Positions 52,698 through 62,780 of a stretch of DNA of 64,000 bases are shown here, piece after piece. The notes below the pieces were generated by a model. That model was not told the origin of the DNA. It saw nothing but the letters and a program-made list of their open reading frames with translations, and searched no databases. This stretch comes from Burkholderia sp. IMCC1007 (GTDB taxonomy: Bacteria; Pseudomonadota; Gammaproteobacteria; Burkholderiales; Burkholderiaceae), in assembly GCF_027257875.1 (NCBI RefSeq), contig NZ_JAPVQY010000018.1, positions 54,890 through 118,889 on the forward strand, in the 5' to 3' direction. The first letter of the stretch is position 1, and each line of letters starts with the position of its first letter. Both the position numbers and the translations under genes were made by a program.

Positions 52698-54179
52698 TTA
52701 CCACGAATAACCCTGCATCCCGTAATTGACGTCGTATCGGCGCCCCCACCAGGGCAGATAGGCATTGTTTCCGCCGCGTGCGCGGAACCAGTCCTTGGTC
52801 GGATCGATCGGCGTGAGCTTCGATGGTGGCCTGACGATCACCGCGACGGGGTGTTCGGGGTCGGTCGTGCCGGCGACGAGTGCGTTGCCGCCGAAGTGAT
52901 TGATGCGGCCGATCGCGAGCGCGACGTTGGTCAATGCGCTGCCGGTTCCCATGTCGCCAAGCAGACGCGCCGTGTTGAATGTCTGCTTCATGTAGTCGAA
53001 GTCCGCAAGGGTTTCGGTCAGCGTTCGTGCGAGCGAAGCAAGGCGTGATGACGCTTCGTGACTGGGTTTGCCGACGTCGTTGAAGACGTACTCGATGTCC
53101 GCAACCGAGATGCCGGCGTTGCGGGCCGCCTGGTCGATGGTTGCCTTCCACGCTTGCACGGCACGGGTGGTGCCGATTTGCGGCCCGAACTCTTGCGTGT
53201 TGCCGGTTGCCGCCTTGCTGATCCATGCGAGCGGTTCGCGCTCGGTGTTGAAGTTCGGGCCGGCGAGGAACAGCACGACGAGGTTTTCGTTGATCTGCGC
53301 ATCCGTGGGCGGAAAGTTCGGTGCGTCCCAGTTCATTGCCCAGACGCTTTTGTCGGGGTTCGCCTGCAAGTACTCCAGCGCGTTGTTCAGTGACGTGAAG
53401 CCGGCGTTTGCGCCGCCTTGGGAGATTTGCACATCGGGGGGCGTGTCGCGGCTCCACATCGTCGGGAAGTATGGATTTCCGATCAAGAAGGTTGACTTGA
53501 TCTCCTTGGTCAAGAATTCTCTCGATTCGGCGATTTCGAGTCGTTCGGGAATCGCCAATTCAACGTGAATTCCTGCCAGTTCACGCCAGTTCTTGGGATC
53601 GTCGGGCTTTACCGTGTAAAAGTAGGATGGGTTCATCGCGTAGCGGTTGCGCAGCAGATCCAGGAATTCCTCCATATATTTATGGTAGAAACCCTTAAAC
53701 GTTTCCTCGCCATCGTTTCCGTAAACCAAGGAGCCAATGGATTGAAGCGTCGAATATTTTTGGGGCTTCGTGCGCACCATGTCGTCATTCTTGTTTGGAG
53801 CGGCAAGCCCTTGCGTCCACAATAATTGCCATTCGGTCGGATAGTCCTTGCGTTGCAACGGATTCAACCAAATCAGGCCGACAACCTGCGCCAAGAATGG
53901 CCTCGCCGGTTCTTCCGCTGCTAGCGCAGTGTTGCCCTTGGACTCCTGCGCAGGCACAGCTTGCGCCGAGCGTATCGCAGCTGTGGTGAACAGAAACACC
54001 ATAAACGCAGTCAGGCCGGGCAGGATAATGAATCGTTTCATCCAATCACCTATTTCCAAATGTGCTGGGTCGGGTTGTTCTACGTGTGCCATCAGCGTGG
54101 CCATGAGTGCGGCGGTGAGCACCCATGTCAAAACGGCGATGGCAACACGGCGTGGCCACGTAGCGATTAGCGCCTTCAA
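52698..54179 (-). CDS. type VI lipase adaptor Tla3 (DUF2875 family)
   Basis: A 493-residue DUF2875 protein. It starts with two hydrophobic segments (VAIAVLTWVLTAALMATLMA and FIILPGLTAFMVFLFTTAAI), then a long soluble domain with VVGLIWLNPLQRKDYPTEWQ and VWAMNWDAPNFPPTD, both characteristic of Tla3. In Pseudomonas aeruginosa Tla3 sits with the Tle3 lipase and helps load it onto the VgrG. Here its ATG overlaps the Tle3 stop codon (ATGA). No VgrG gene is present within the window, so the module is an orphan. Confidence 0.83.
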   Translation of the reverse strand: MKALIATWPRRVAIAVLTWVLTAALMATLMAHVEQPDPAHLEIGDWMKRFIILPGLTAFMVFLFTTAAIRSAQAVPAQESKGNTALAAEEPARPFLAQVVGLIWLNPLQRKDYPTEWQLLWTQGLAAPNKNDDMVRTKPQKYSTLQSIGSLVYGNDGEETFKGFYHKYMEEFLDLLRNRYAMNPSYFYTVKPDDPKNWRELAGIHVELAIPERLEIAESREFLTKEIKSTFLIGNPYFPTMWSRDTPPDVQISQGGANAGFTSLNNALEYLQANPDKSVWAMNWDAPNFPPTDAQINENLVVLFLAGPNFNTEREPLAWISKAATGNTQEFGPQIGTTRAVQAWKATIDQAARNAGISVADIEYVFNDVGKPSHEASSRLASLARTLTETLADFDYMKQTFNTARLLGDMGTGSALTNVALAIGRINHFGGNALVAGTTDPEHPVAVIVRPPSKLTPIDPTKDWFRARGGNNAYLPWWGRRYDVNYGMQGYSW

Positions 54180-56487
54180 ATCACACCCCCGACCTTCAGA
54201 TAAAACTCACCCTCACGCTCATCCGCGATCGCGTCGGGTATCGTCCCCTCGCTTTTCTCGGCATGTACCCATTTGTGCATAGGGAGGCCATCGACAGTTC
54301 CCGATTTGAAATACCTCGAGTATTTCTTGACCTGATCGTCATCCGAGATGCCGCTCGCCATGCGCCAGTCGGCCTGAATACGCAGATCTCTGAGCTGCTT
54401 TTCCGTCAGGTAGCACAGACCCAACGCAATGTCATACGCAAGCGCCTTTTCAGCGTGCTCGGGATTGGTCATCGTCGTAGAGTGGTTCGTCGGGCTATTG
54501 GTCGCACCGCGATCGAGCCAGTCGACAATCTGCTTGTCGCGCCACTCCTTGTAGCCCTCGGGCATTTCGCTTTTGCCGTCCTCGCCAATCACATGGCCCT
54601 CGCCATCGAGCCATTCGGTGTTCAGCGTGCGACGCGCCTCCATCCGCATCAACGCGCGATCCTCGTAGCGCTGCCCGGCTTCGGTTGCTGCCGTGCCTTG
54701 AGCAACGCTGTCTTCGTTCTTCGGCGCGTACTGGTCGTAAGGGTCGTCCGCGCGCTTGTCTGCGTCGGCCTTGTTCGCATCGCGCCATGCGGCCGGTGGA
54801 TCGTTACCTTCGTTGAAGTCGCTTATTGCGTCGCCATCCTTCGTTTCGACGGGTTTACCGAACCGCAATGCTTTCGGCGGAAATGGATCATCCAGCGCGG
54901 GAGCGTCCGCTACCACCGTCCACCCCTTCGGTGGATCAGCGTTCACGCGCAGCATGTTCAATGCCGAACTGATGCCAGTCACGACAAACATGAGCGGTGC
55001 AGTAGCCAGCGTCGCCGCTATTCCGAACACGCTTTCATTTCCTTTGATTGCGCCGATCAGATTGAACTTGGCTGGCGGCGAGGGCGGATACCAGAAGCCC
55101 GACTTCGTTCCTTGCTTGCCATGCCGCCAATCGTCGTCCCAATAGCGGTACGGTTTCTGCACACCAACAGGAAAGCCCGATGCGAACACTCGCTGCGTCA
55201 GGACGCCTGCCGCGCCGATGTCATCCAACTCGTGCTTGCTGATGCCTCGCCAGCCGATGTCTTGAACCGTGACCGCCGAAATCACCTGATCGTGCGGACA
55301 GCAATACGCGGTGACGCGGCCATACGTCGACCCGTTCAAGCCGTGCCGATCGCGATCGTCTTGTGCGGCATAAGACCGGTTGCTCGTCGGCGATACCCGT
55401 TTGTTCTTCATGTCTTCATCGACCTTGTCGACCGGCTGCTCGAAGTCTTTTCGGGCACCGATGATCGACAGGAACTTGCCGAAAGTCTTCGTGCGGGCCG
55501 CATAGGTCTACCGACCGCGATGCCCACTTCCATCTTTCGTCGCACGTTGCGACCACGTATCCATGAACGTGTCGGATTTGTGTGGGCCCTCTGAATTCGC
55601 GAGGCTGTACGGCGCATTCGCCAGCACATAGGCATCTGCCACGCAGTGGCCCGTGCGTCCCCATGGATCTTCGACATCGGGAAATGCGTCGCCGAAGAAG
55701 GCTGCCGTAAGGCCGACGATGTTGCCCTGGCTGTGGCACACGACGGTGATCGGTACGTCGGCCTGCATCTGTCGGATTGACTCGATCAATTTGGCCAAGC
55801 GCAACGCCGCGAGCACACCGTACGCACGCGGCGGCGCTCGATACAGCGGCCGATTGGTCGGATTAATGCCTTGTACTGTCATCCATCCCATCGTTCGATC
55901 GTCGAGACCGCCGTGCCAAAGGTCGGGCAAACTGGAGCAGCCATTGGTGAACGGACCGCCGCCCCAATAGTCCTGTTCGTTCAAGAAAATCTTGTCCCCG
56001 TACTCCTTCAATTCCGCCCCGGTCGCGCGATACCCCCACCGAAAGTGAATGACAGGCGAAAACGACGGATCCGGGGTGATGTAGTTGTCAGCCAGCAAAT
56101 CGGGGTTCAAGAACCCCTCCGGCGTCACGCTCTCCGTGTACTTCGCCGGCGTCAATTGCCCGGCTTCGATGCCGTGATACATCATTTGGTCGTTGAGTCG
56201 CCCGATCCGTCGATTGAGGCCTTTGCACACCCCTTCCTCCGTCGCATCGAACCATTCGCCTTCGGAGTTCACGCCATGCACGAAGATCACGACCCCGGGC
56301 AATGGCATCTGCCTGATGCAGATGAGCGGTGTGCCTTTCATGGGCAGTGTCATCCCTTCGACGCGACCTACGATGATCGGTGGCGGTTTAGGACGAGTCG
56401 CAGTTGAGGCGGGAGGATCCACCGAGATGATGGTTCTTTGTCGGGCGCGTCCGCTATCGGTTTCGGATCGAGAATTGAATCGGTCAT
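54176..56487 (-). pseudogene. type VI secretion lipase effector Tle3 (DUF3274), disrupted
   Basis: A Tle3-type effector split by defects. The hydrolase domain holds PGVVIFVHGVNSEGEW and the nucleophile Ser in TVVCHSQGNIVG; the C-terminal DUF3274 region (GRVTAYCCPHDQVISAVTVQ) follows. The two halves are in the same frame but separated by one TAG at 55508-55510, in HRGR-stop-TYAART; the codon was probably CAG. In addition, the best start (56487, AGGAG 6 bp upstream) begins MTDSILDPKPIADAPDKE and is one frame off the hydrolase domain, consistent with a one-base loss near 56434. An alternative in-frame start at 56503 lacks a ribosome site. About 770 residues if restored. Confidence 0.82.
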
Positions 56488-57054
56488 CCAGACTCCTGAA
56501 CATGTCTGATACGTTGCCCTTCGCAGGATCGATACGAACTGAATCGATAAGTATCCGAAGCAATGGGGAACCGTAACGAGGCGGCAAGCATAGCGACTCG
56601 GAGTGCACGAAAAAACACCCGTGCCGGAAAAACGCGCGCAAAGGCCGTGGTAACGATCGCGGATTGTCAGAATGTGTTTCAGACAGAAATCGGAAGCAGT
56701 ACTGCATCGCCAAGGATGGACGACGCGAAGCGCGTGACGTAGCGATCCGCTTCATCTTTGAGGTGCATCACCCAGTGACGAAGCCTTGCGCCACACCTGC
56801 ATACGCCATTACGTCCATACGTTTCAGAGCTTGAATCGTTATCGTCCGTGCACGCATGGCAAGAAACACGCGTTTGTATCGGAATGTATCTAACACCGCT
56901 TCAGAAACATCGGATTGCACTGAAGCCATGTTGCGGAAACATGCCGGATACGTGAGCGGGTTCTACTGTCGACATGCAGCAAACGTTCGGCGCCAGACGG
57001 TCGCGTCGGACGCCCACTGATCGACACCCCAAACTTCCTTCAAGGAGAACGCTC
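56488..57054. other. 567-bp region upstream of the Tle3 module
   Basis: No credible gene. It holds the promoter region of the Tle3 module and, near its right end, the AAGGAG site of the DUF4148 gene. Confidence 0.45.
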
Positions 57055-57411
57055 ATGAAAGCCGCTCGAATCCTCGCAGTTGCAGTGCTCGTTTCCATCC
57101 CCGCGTTGTCGTTCGCCGACGTCGGCCACGGCCTCACGCGCGCTGACGTGCGCGCCGAACTCGTCCGGCTCGAGAAGGCCGGCTACAACCCGGCGGGCAG
57201 CGAAGCGCATTACCCGGACGATATCCTCGCCGCGCAGAACGCCGTCGCCGCCGCGCAGCAGGTTGCGCGTTCCGACCAGAACGGCCCGTCGAAATCGCAG
57301 GACGACAACGTGGCCGCCGCATCGTCGCCCGCCGCGCGCTACACCGCCGCCGACGCGCGTGCCGCACGGCACGCACGCACGGACACCGACGATCTGTACG
57401 CGCATTCGTGA
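57055..57411 (+). CDS. DUF4148 domain protein, secreted
   Basis: A 118-residue secreted protein: signal peptide ending SFAD, then the family segment LTRADVRAELVRLEKAGYNP, with a low-complexity alanine-rich tail. DUF4148 proteins are abundant in Burkholderia and their role is not known. AAGGAG lies 7 bp upstream of the ATG. The next gene is 87 bp downstream. Confidence 0.88.
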   Translation: MKAARILAVAVLVSIPALSFADVGHGLTRADVRAELVRLEKAGYNPAGSEAHYPDDILAAQNAVAAAQQVARSDQNGPSKSQDDNVAAASSPAARYTAADARAARHARTDTDDLYAHS

Positions 57412-57498
57412 TCGGTGGTCGCCGCGTCTGCGGTACGCGAACGCGGCCCATCCACGGCACTTCATCTGATGAACAACACGACGGAAAGGAGCAAGACG

Positions 57499-58293
57499 AT
57501 GATCGGTTTGACGAAACGGTTTCTGGTGTCCGCAGCGGTGATCGGCGGGCTGTTCGGTGCGATGACGGCACACGCTGCACCGAAGGACGACCTGAAGGGC
57601 ACGAACGTCGTGCTGGTGCACGGTGCATTTGCCGACGGGTCGAGCTGGAATCGCGTGATTCCGCTGCTCGAAGCACGCGGCCTGCATGTCGTGTCGGTAC
57701 AGAACCCGCTGAGCACGCTCGCGGACGATACGGCCGCGACGAAGCGCGCGATCGACGAACAGAATGGGCCGGTCGTGCTGGTCGGACATTCGTGGGCCGG
57801 CGTCGTGATCAGTAACGCGGGCAACGACGATAAAGTGAAGTCGCTCGTCTACGTCGCCGCGTTCGCGCCGGACAACGGCCAGTCGATCGCCGACGTCACG
57901 CAGGGGCTGCCCGCACCGGCGTGGGCCGGCGAGTTGCGCAAGGACGCAGGCGGCTTCACGACGCTGTCGGACAAGGCGATCGCGCAGGATTTCGCGCCGG
58001 ATCTTTCGCCCGCGCAGCAGCGCATCGTCGCCGCAACGCAGGGGCCGTGGTACGGTGGCTGCATTTCGGAGAGGGTGACTCAGGCCGCGTGGCACGTGAA
58101 GCCATCGACGTTCGTCGTCACGACGCAGGACCGGATGATCGATCCGAAGCTGCAGGAGGCGATGGCGACGCGGATCGGCGCGACCGTCACACACGTGAAC
58201 GGCAGCCATGTCTCGATGCTGAGCCAGCCGAAGGCCGTGGCCGATGCGATCATCGCAGCGGCCGCGCGCGCGAAGCAGCAGGATGTGCAGTGA
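57499..58293 (+). CDS. exported alpha/beta hydrolase
   Basis: A 264-residue alpha/beta hydrolase with a signal peptide ending AHAA. The pattern NVVLVHGAFADGSSW, the nucleophile Ser98 in VLVGHSWAGVV, and a late His in THVNGSHVSML form a typical triad. Closest to the salicylate-esterase-like hydrolase group. ATG 57499 follows AAGGAG. A truncated amidase follows directly. Confidence 0.85.
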   Translation: MIGLTKRFLVSAAVIGGLFGAMTAHAAPKDDLKGTNVVLVHGAFADGSSWNRVIPLLEARGLHVVSVQNPLSTLADDTAATKRAIDEQNGPVVLVGHSWAGVVISNAGNDDKVKSLVYVAAFAPDNGQSIADVTQGLPAPAWAGELRKDAGGFTTLSDKAIAQDFAPDLSPAQQRIVAATQGPWYGGCISERVTQAAWHVKPSTFVVTTQDRMIDPKLQEAMATRIGATVTHVNGSHVSMLSQPKAVADAIIAAAARAKQQDVQ

Positions 58294-58345
58294 GTGAGAG
58301 CGGCGCCGCGATGCACGCAAACCGCGGCGCCTTGCGTGATTGTGA

Positions 58346-59488
58346 TGTCCTTTCCCGACCAACGGCACGCGGCTGCAGGAAAACCTGATCGCGCATGCCG
58401 ACAGTCCGTCGGTCTCGAACCTGAGAAAGGCCGGCGCGGTGCTGCTCGGCCGCACGAATTCGCCGACGTTCGCGCTGCGCTGGTTCACGTCGAATCTCGT
58501 GCACGGCCCTACGCGCAATCCGCGCAACCTCGCGCTGACGCCGGGCGGATCGAGCGGCGGGGCCGCGGCGGCGGTGGCCGCGGGGATCGGGCCGATCGCG
58601 GTCGGCACCGATATCGGCGGCTCGGTGCGTTACCCGGCGTACGCATGCGGCGTGCACGGCATCCGGCCGTCGCTTGGGCGCGTGCCGGCATTCAATGCGT
58701 CGTCGCCGGAGCGTGCGATCGGCGCGCAACTGATGTCGACGACGGGGCCGATCGCCCGCACGATCGACGATCTCGCGCTGGCGCTGCGCGCGTTCGCCGC
58801 GCCGGACCCACGCGACCCCTGGTACGTGCACGTGCCGATCGAAGGCCGTGCGGTACCGAAGCGCGCGGCGTTGTGCGTGCGTCCGGGCGGCCTGCAGGTC
58901 GTGCCGGAAGTGGAGGCGGCATTGCGCGATGCCGCGCGCCGGCTCGTCGATGCGGGCTGGACCGTCGACGAGATCGACGATACGCCGCCGATGCGTGAGG
59001 CAGCACTGTTGCAGGAGCAACTCTGGCTTGGCGACGGTTTCGATGCGTTGGCGGACGCGGTCGGCCGCGATGGCGATCCGGGCGCGGCTGCGGTGATCGC
59101 CGCCGTGCGCGGCAAGGTGCGCGATCTGCCGGCCGACGTGATCAGCGGCGCGCTGGTGCGTCGCACGACGCTCACGCGGCAGTGGCGGCTGTTCCTCGAT
59201 GAATACGCGGTGTTGCTGCTGCCGGTGTCGTCGGAGCTGCCGTTTCCCGACGATCTCGATCGGCAAGGCCCGGACGCGTTCGAGCGCGTCTGGGAAGCGC
59301 AGCTCACGCTGCGTGCGCTGCCGGCGATGGGGCTGCCGGGGCTGGCGGTGACGACGGGGCGCGTCAACGACGTGCCGGTAGGCGTGCAGGTCGTTGCCAC
59401 GCATCATCGCGAGGATCTGTGTCTGCTCGCCGGGCGCGATATCGAGGCGCGCGGCGTGCCGGTTGCGCCGGTCGATCCCGCGATTTGA
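58346..59488 (+). pseudogene. amidase (GatA-like), N-terminally truncated
   Basis: About 380 codons of an amidase-signature enzyme. It retains the Ser-cis-Ser region (TPGGSSGGAAAAVAAG and VGTDIGGSVRYPA) but lacks the N-terminal part with the catalytic Lys; an in-frame TGA at 58343 precedes the first matching residues FPTNGTRLQENLIAHADS. No plausible start is in place; the first in-frame GTG at 58439 would remove still more. With the Lys gone the product cannot work by the usual Ser-Ser-Lys mechanism. Confidence 0.75.
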
Positions 59489-59550
59489 CGTGAACCCGCG
59501 GACGGCTCGCAGCGGAGTCGCTGCGAGCCGCACGCGCGCCTGGCAAAGAA

Positions 59551-60702
59551 TCAGGGCGACTGTTTCAGCCGGATTGGCCGGATGTCGTCCTTCTTGAGCA
59601 TCACGCAGTTACGTCCGGCTGCGAGTGCCTTCTCGCGGGCCGCTTTCAGATCGTCCGGGGCGCTCGAGAATCGGTCGTCGAGCCCATCGGTGACCCCCGG
59701 TTTGAATTCATCCGCACACAGCAGGCGGATGTCGCCGAATGCGTAGCGAACGTATGCGCGAATGGTCCGCAGGCCTTGCGATGCGACCGGAATGCCCACA
59801 CGTTCGAGGCTGGCTCTCGCATTCTCGTTGAGCAATTCGAAGTCCTGCGGCGTTTCGCTATAGACCCCAGTCTTTTCCAGTGCGCGGGAGCCGATGCCGG
59901 TCGAGAACGAGGTCAGCGACCACATCACCAGCACATAGAACACGAAACCGACGCCGACAGCGACGTACTTTATCGTCGTGGTGGCCGGCTTGCTGCGCGC
60001 GGCCACGCCGATTGCCATGAGTCCGGGCAGGAAGCCCGCGAGCGTGAGGGGCAGGAGCGTGACGAGCGCAGAGTATGCCTTGGCATCCGTGCTCATGTCG
60101 CCGGCGAACGATTCGACGGTCAGGAAGCCTCCGCTGCTCGTAATGGCGGCAAGGGTGACGAGCGCAGACAACGCAACTGACTTGAACAGCGTCTTCCATA
60201 TCCCCGCGCCGCTCGATGTGCCGTCGATGCGCCACCCGACGAGCGTGGCGATGATGCCGAAGACAAACGTCGGGGCCACGACAAGCGGGACCGACATCTG
60301 CTTGATCCAGAGCGAGCCGACGAATACGCATGCCATCCACACGAGCACTGTCAGCAGGATGACGACGGCCGTGCTTTTGGACAGGACCCGCGAGTCCTTG
60401 TCGATGGCGAGCAGGAACAGAAGAAAGATCGAGGGCGCGCACAGCACGAACAGCAACGCGGACACCAGCAGCAACGTGCCAATCAGCAGCGCGATCAGAC
60501 CGGACGTCGACGAGATCGAATCGAGAAACAGCGAGTGCCAGCCGATCCTGTCGAGATAGAGCCATATCGATAGCCCTGGAAGGAACAGCATCAGGATCGA
60601 GCATTTGGCGACGAGCTCGACGGCATCCTTGCCGAAATCCAGACACTTCTTGAGACGTTCGGCGAAGACGTTCCATGGAATCGCGGACGCGGGTGTGCTC
60701 AT
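59551..60702 (-). CDS. multi-pass membrane protein of unknown function
   Basis: A 383-residue protein with about eight hydrophobic segments (for example CSILMLFLPGLSIWLYL, LIALLIGTLLLVSALLFVLC and YVAVGVGFVFYVLVMWSL) followed by a soluble C-terminal domain of about 110 residues carrying ENARASLERVGIPVA and KPGVTDGLDDRF. No transporter, kinase or peptidase motif is visible. Base composition is lower than in neighbouring genes. It is divergent from the rhodanese gene across 361 bp, but nothing links it to that locus. Confidence 0.7.
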   Translation of the reverse strand: MSTPASAIPWNVFAERLKKCLDFGKDAVELVAKCSILMLFLPGLSIWLYLDRIGWHSLFLDSISSTSGLIALLIGTLLLVSALLFVLCAPSIFLLFLLAIDKDSRVLSKSTAVVILLTVLVWMACVFVGSLWIKQMSVPLVVAPTFVFGIIATLVGWRIDGTSSGAGIWKTLFKSVALSALVTLAAITSSGGFLTVESFAGDMSTDAKAYSALVTLLPLTLAGFLPGLMAIGVAARSKPATTTIKYVAVGVGFVFYVLVMWSLTSFSTGIGSRALEKTGVYSETPQDFELLNENARASLERVGIPVASQGLRTIRAYVRYAFGDIRLLCADEFKPGVTDGLDDRFSSAPDDLKAAREKALAAGRNCVMLKKDDIRPIRLKQSP

Positions 60703-61063
60703 TTTGGCCCTCTATGTTGTTTTGAGAAGCTGAAATTCTAGAGCTTCGTCCGGCGATACGGGACTGCGCATGCCCGTTGCCGTGCCGGCTACCTACGGTT
60801 CGAAAGCCGCCCCGGCTCGCGCTGCCGTGCTTGCCGGGTCGCCGATATGCATTCTTGCCAACTGTCACGTGTGGACCATTTCGATCATGGGCGGAGCGCT
60901 ATTGCATTTCACGCGCCGCTGATTAGGAAATGAATTTTTATTGGTTCTGCTTCCCCGAGCGCGCTCGCATAGTTCGTCTGACGGCTATAGACAGCAAGCA
61001 AGCTGCACCGGCCGCATTCCCAGGGTGTTTGTTCATACGAATCTGCGAGAACAAGGAAGCGTC
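60703..61063. other. 361-bp divergent intergenic region upstream of the sulfur locus
   Basis: Holds the promoter of the rhodanese operon with the CGTCTGACGGCTATAG element at 60975-60990, and AAGGA before the ATG. AT-rich near 60935. No gene. Confidence 0.55.
60975..60990 (+). promoter_or_regulatory. shared promoter element, rhodanese operon copy
   Basis: CGTCTGACGGCTATAG, identical at 15 of 16 positions to the element before the encapsulin gene (62781-62796). The TATAG part could be the -10 region. It lies 73 bp before the rhodanese ATG. Confidence 0.65.
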
Positions 61064-61534
61064 ATGACTTTTGCATTGGAAGAACGAACCGCCGCACAGC
61101 AGGCGCTCGAAGACGCCCGCGCGGCGGCCGCATCGGCGGGTACGCCCTATGCGGGCGGCGTGGCGCCGCAAGCCGCATGGGCGCTGTTCTCCGCCGGCGA
61201 CGCGTTGCTGGTGGACGTGCGCACCGCGGAGGAACGGAAATTCGTCGGCCACGTGCCGGAGTCGCTGCATGTGCCGTGGGCGACCGGCACGAGCCTGACG
61301 CGCAACCCGCGCTTCGTGCGCGAACTGGAAGCGAAGACCGGCAAGGACGCGGTGGTGCTGTTGTTGTGCCGCAGCGGCAACCGGTCCGCGCAGGCGGCGG
61401 AGGCCGCGGCGAAGGCCGGGTTCACGCAGGTGTTCAACGTGCTCGAAGGGTTCGAGGGCGACCTCGACGAACGGCAGCATCGCGGCGGCCGGAACGGCTG
61501 GCGCTATCGCGGCCTGCCGTGGGCGCAGGACTGA
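61064..61534 (+). CDS. rhodanese-like sulfurtransferase of the encapsulin locus
   Basis: A 156-residue single-domain rhodanese. The core VDVRTAEERKFVGHVPESLH and the active-site loop LCRSGNRSAQ with Cys102 are clear. It would transfer sulfane sulfur in the cytoplasm. Family 2A encapsulin loci characteristically include a rhodanese, a serine O-acetyltransferase and a cysteine desulfurase, and all are found here in order. AAGGA precedes the ATG. Confidence 0.9.
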   Translation: MTFALEERTAAQQALEDARAAAASAGTPYAGGVAPQAAWALFSAGDALLVDVRTAEERKFVGHVPESLHVPWATGTSLTRNPRFVRELEAKTGKDAVVLLLCRSGNRSAQAAEAAAKAGFTQVFNVLEGFEGDLDERQHRGGRNGWRYRGLPWAQD

Positions 61535-61562
61535 GTCAAGGCCGTTACGGGGAGAAGTCAGC

Positions 61563-62531
61563 ATGGCCGCATTCGAAATCGACGACATCGTTCAGTCGCT
61601 CCACACCGTGCGCCGCGCGTGGCGCGAGAAGCAGCGGCGTTCGCTCGAACCGGGCGGGCGCGACCTGCCGGCGCGCGAGGCGCTCGCGCAAATCATCGGC
61701 GCGCTGAAGGGCGTGTTGTTCCCGATGCGGCTCGGGCCGCCCGACCTGCGCCAGGAAAGCGAGAATTTCTATGTGGCGCACGCGCTCGACGCGGCGCTGA
61801 ACGCGCTGCTCGCGCAAGTGACGCTGGAGTTGCGCTACGCCGCGCGGCAGCGCAACGCCGACGCGCAGATCGACGAGGTGGCGTCCACGGCCGTGCAGGC
61901 ATTCGCCGCGCGCCTGCCCGACATTCGCCGCCTGCTCGACAGCGACGTGCTGGCGGCGTTCCACGGCGATCCGGCCGCGGGCAGCGTCGACGAAGTGCTG
62001 CTGTGCTATCCCGGCATTCTCGCGATGATCCACCACCGGCTCGCGCACGAGCTGTACCGGCTCGGGCTGCCGCTGCTTGCGCGGATCATCGCCGAGCAGG
62101 CTCACGCGGAAACGGGCATCGACATTCATCCGGGCGCGCGCATCGGCGGCGGCTTCTTCATCGATCACGGCACGGGCGTCGTGATCGGCGAGACCGCGAT
62201 CATCGGCGAGCGCGTGCGCGTGTACCAGGCGGTCACGCTCGGCGCCAAGCGTTTCCCGCGCGATGCGGCCGGCCATCTGGAGAAAGGGCTCGCGCGCCAC
62301 CCGATCGTCGAGGACGACGTCGTGATCTATGCAGGCGCAACGATCCTCGGCCGCGTGACGATCGGCCGCGGCGCAGTGATCGGCGGCAACGTGTGGCTCA
62401 CGCAGGACGTGCCGGCCGGCGCGAACATCACGCAGGCCGTGTTGCGCAGCGAAGCGAATGCCGCGCCGCGTGCGCGGGTCGAGGTGATCGAGCCGGCCGA
62501 GCCGGCGCCCGTCGCGCAGGTGGCGTCATGA
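61563..62531 (+). CDS. cysE: serine O-acetyltransferase (EpsC/CysE type)
   Basis: A 322-residue serine acetyltransferase. The N-terminal helical domain (about residues 1-180) is followed by left-handed hexapeptide repeats: IDIHPGARIGGGFFIDHGTG and VVIGETAIIGERVRVYQAVT, with the catalytic His/Asp of DHGTG. It makes O-acetylserine, the acceptor for sulfide in cysteine synthesis. The length fits the EpsC branch seen in encapsulin loci. Its stop overlaps the XRE gene start (ATGA), so the operon is rhodanese - cysE - xre. Confidence 0.93.
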   Translation: MAAFEIDDIVQSLHTVRRAWREKQRRSLEPGGRDLPAREALAQIIGALKGVLFPMRLGPPDLRQESENFYVAHALDAALNALLAQVTLELRYAARQRNADAQIDEVASTAVQAFAARLPDIRRLLDSDVLAAFHGDPAAGSVDEVLLCYPGILAMIHHRLAHELYRLGLPLLARIIAEQAHAETGIDIHPGARIGGGFFIDHGTGVVIGETAIIGERVRVYQAVTLGAKRFPRDAAGHLEKGLARHPIVEDDVVIYAGATILGRVTIGRGAVIGGNVWLTQDVPAGANITQAVLRSEANAAPRARVEVIEPAEPAPVAQVAS

Positions 62532-62749
62532 GCGACCTGATCCAGCACTTCGGCGCCAACGTGCGCCGGCTGCGCGAGGCGCGCACCTGGTCGCAGGAAC
62601 AACTCGCCGAACACGCGGGGCTGAACCGTTCGTATGTCGGCGAGATCGAGCGCGGCGAGGCGATCGCATCGATCGTCACCGCCGACAAGATCGCACGCGC
62701 ATTCGACGTGTCGATCTCGACGCTGCTGCCCGGCGCGTACGTCACCTGA
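62528..62749 (+). CDS. XRE-family helix-turn-helix regulator of the sulfur locus
   Basis: A 73-residue regulator that is little more than an HTH domain (NVRRLREARTWSQEQLAEHA; LNRSYVGEIERGEAIASIVT). It overlaps cysE by four bases. A short XRE protein at the end of a cysteine/sulfur operon is a plausible local regulator of the operon and of the encapsulin gene; no ligand domain is present. Confidence 0.87.
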   Translation: MSDLIQHFGANVRRLREARTWSQEQLAEHAGLNRSYVGEIERGEAIASIVTADKIARAFDVSISTLLPGAYVT

Positions 62750-62780
62750 CGGCGTCCCGTTTTTTCTCCTTCGGTTGTGC

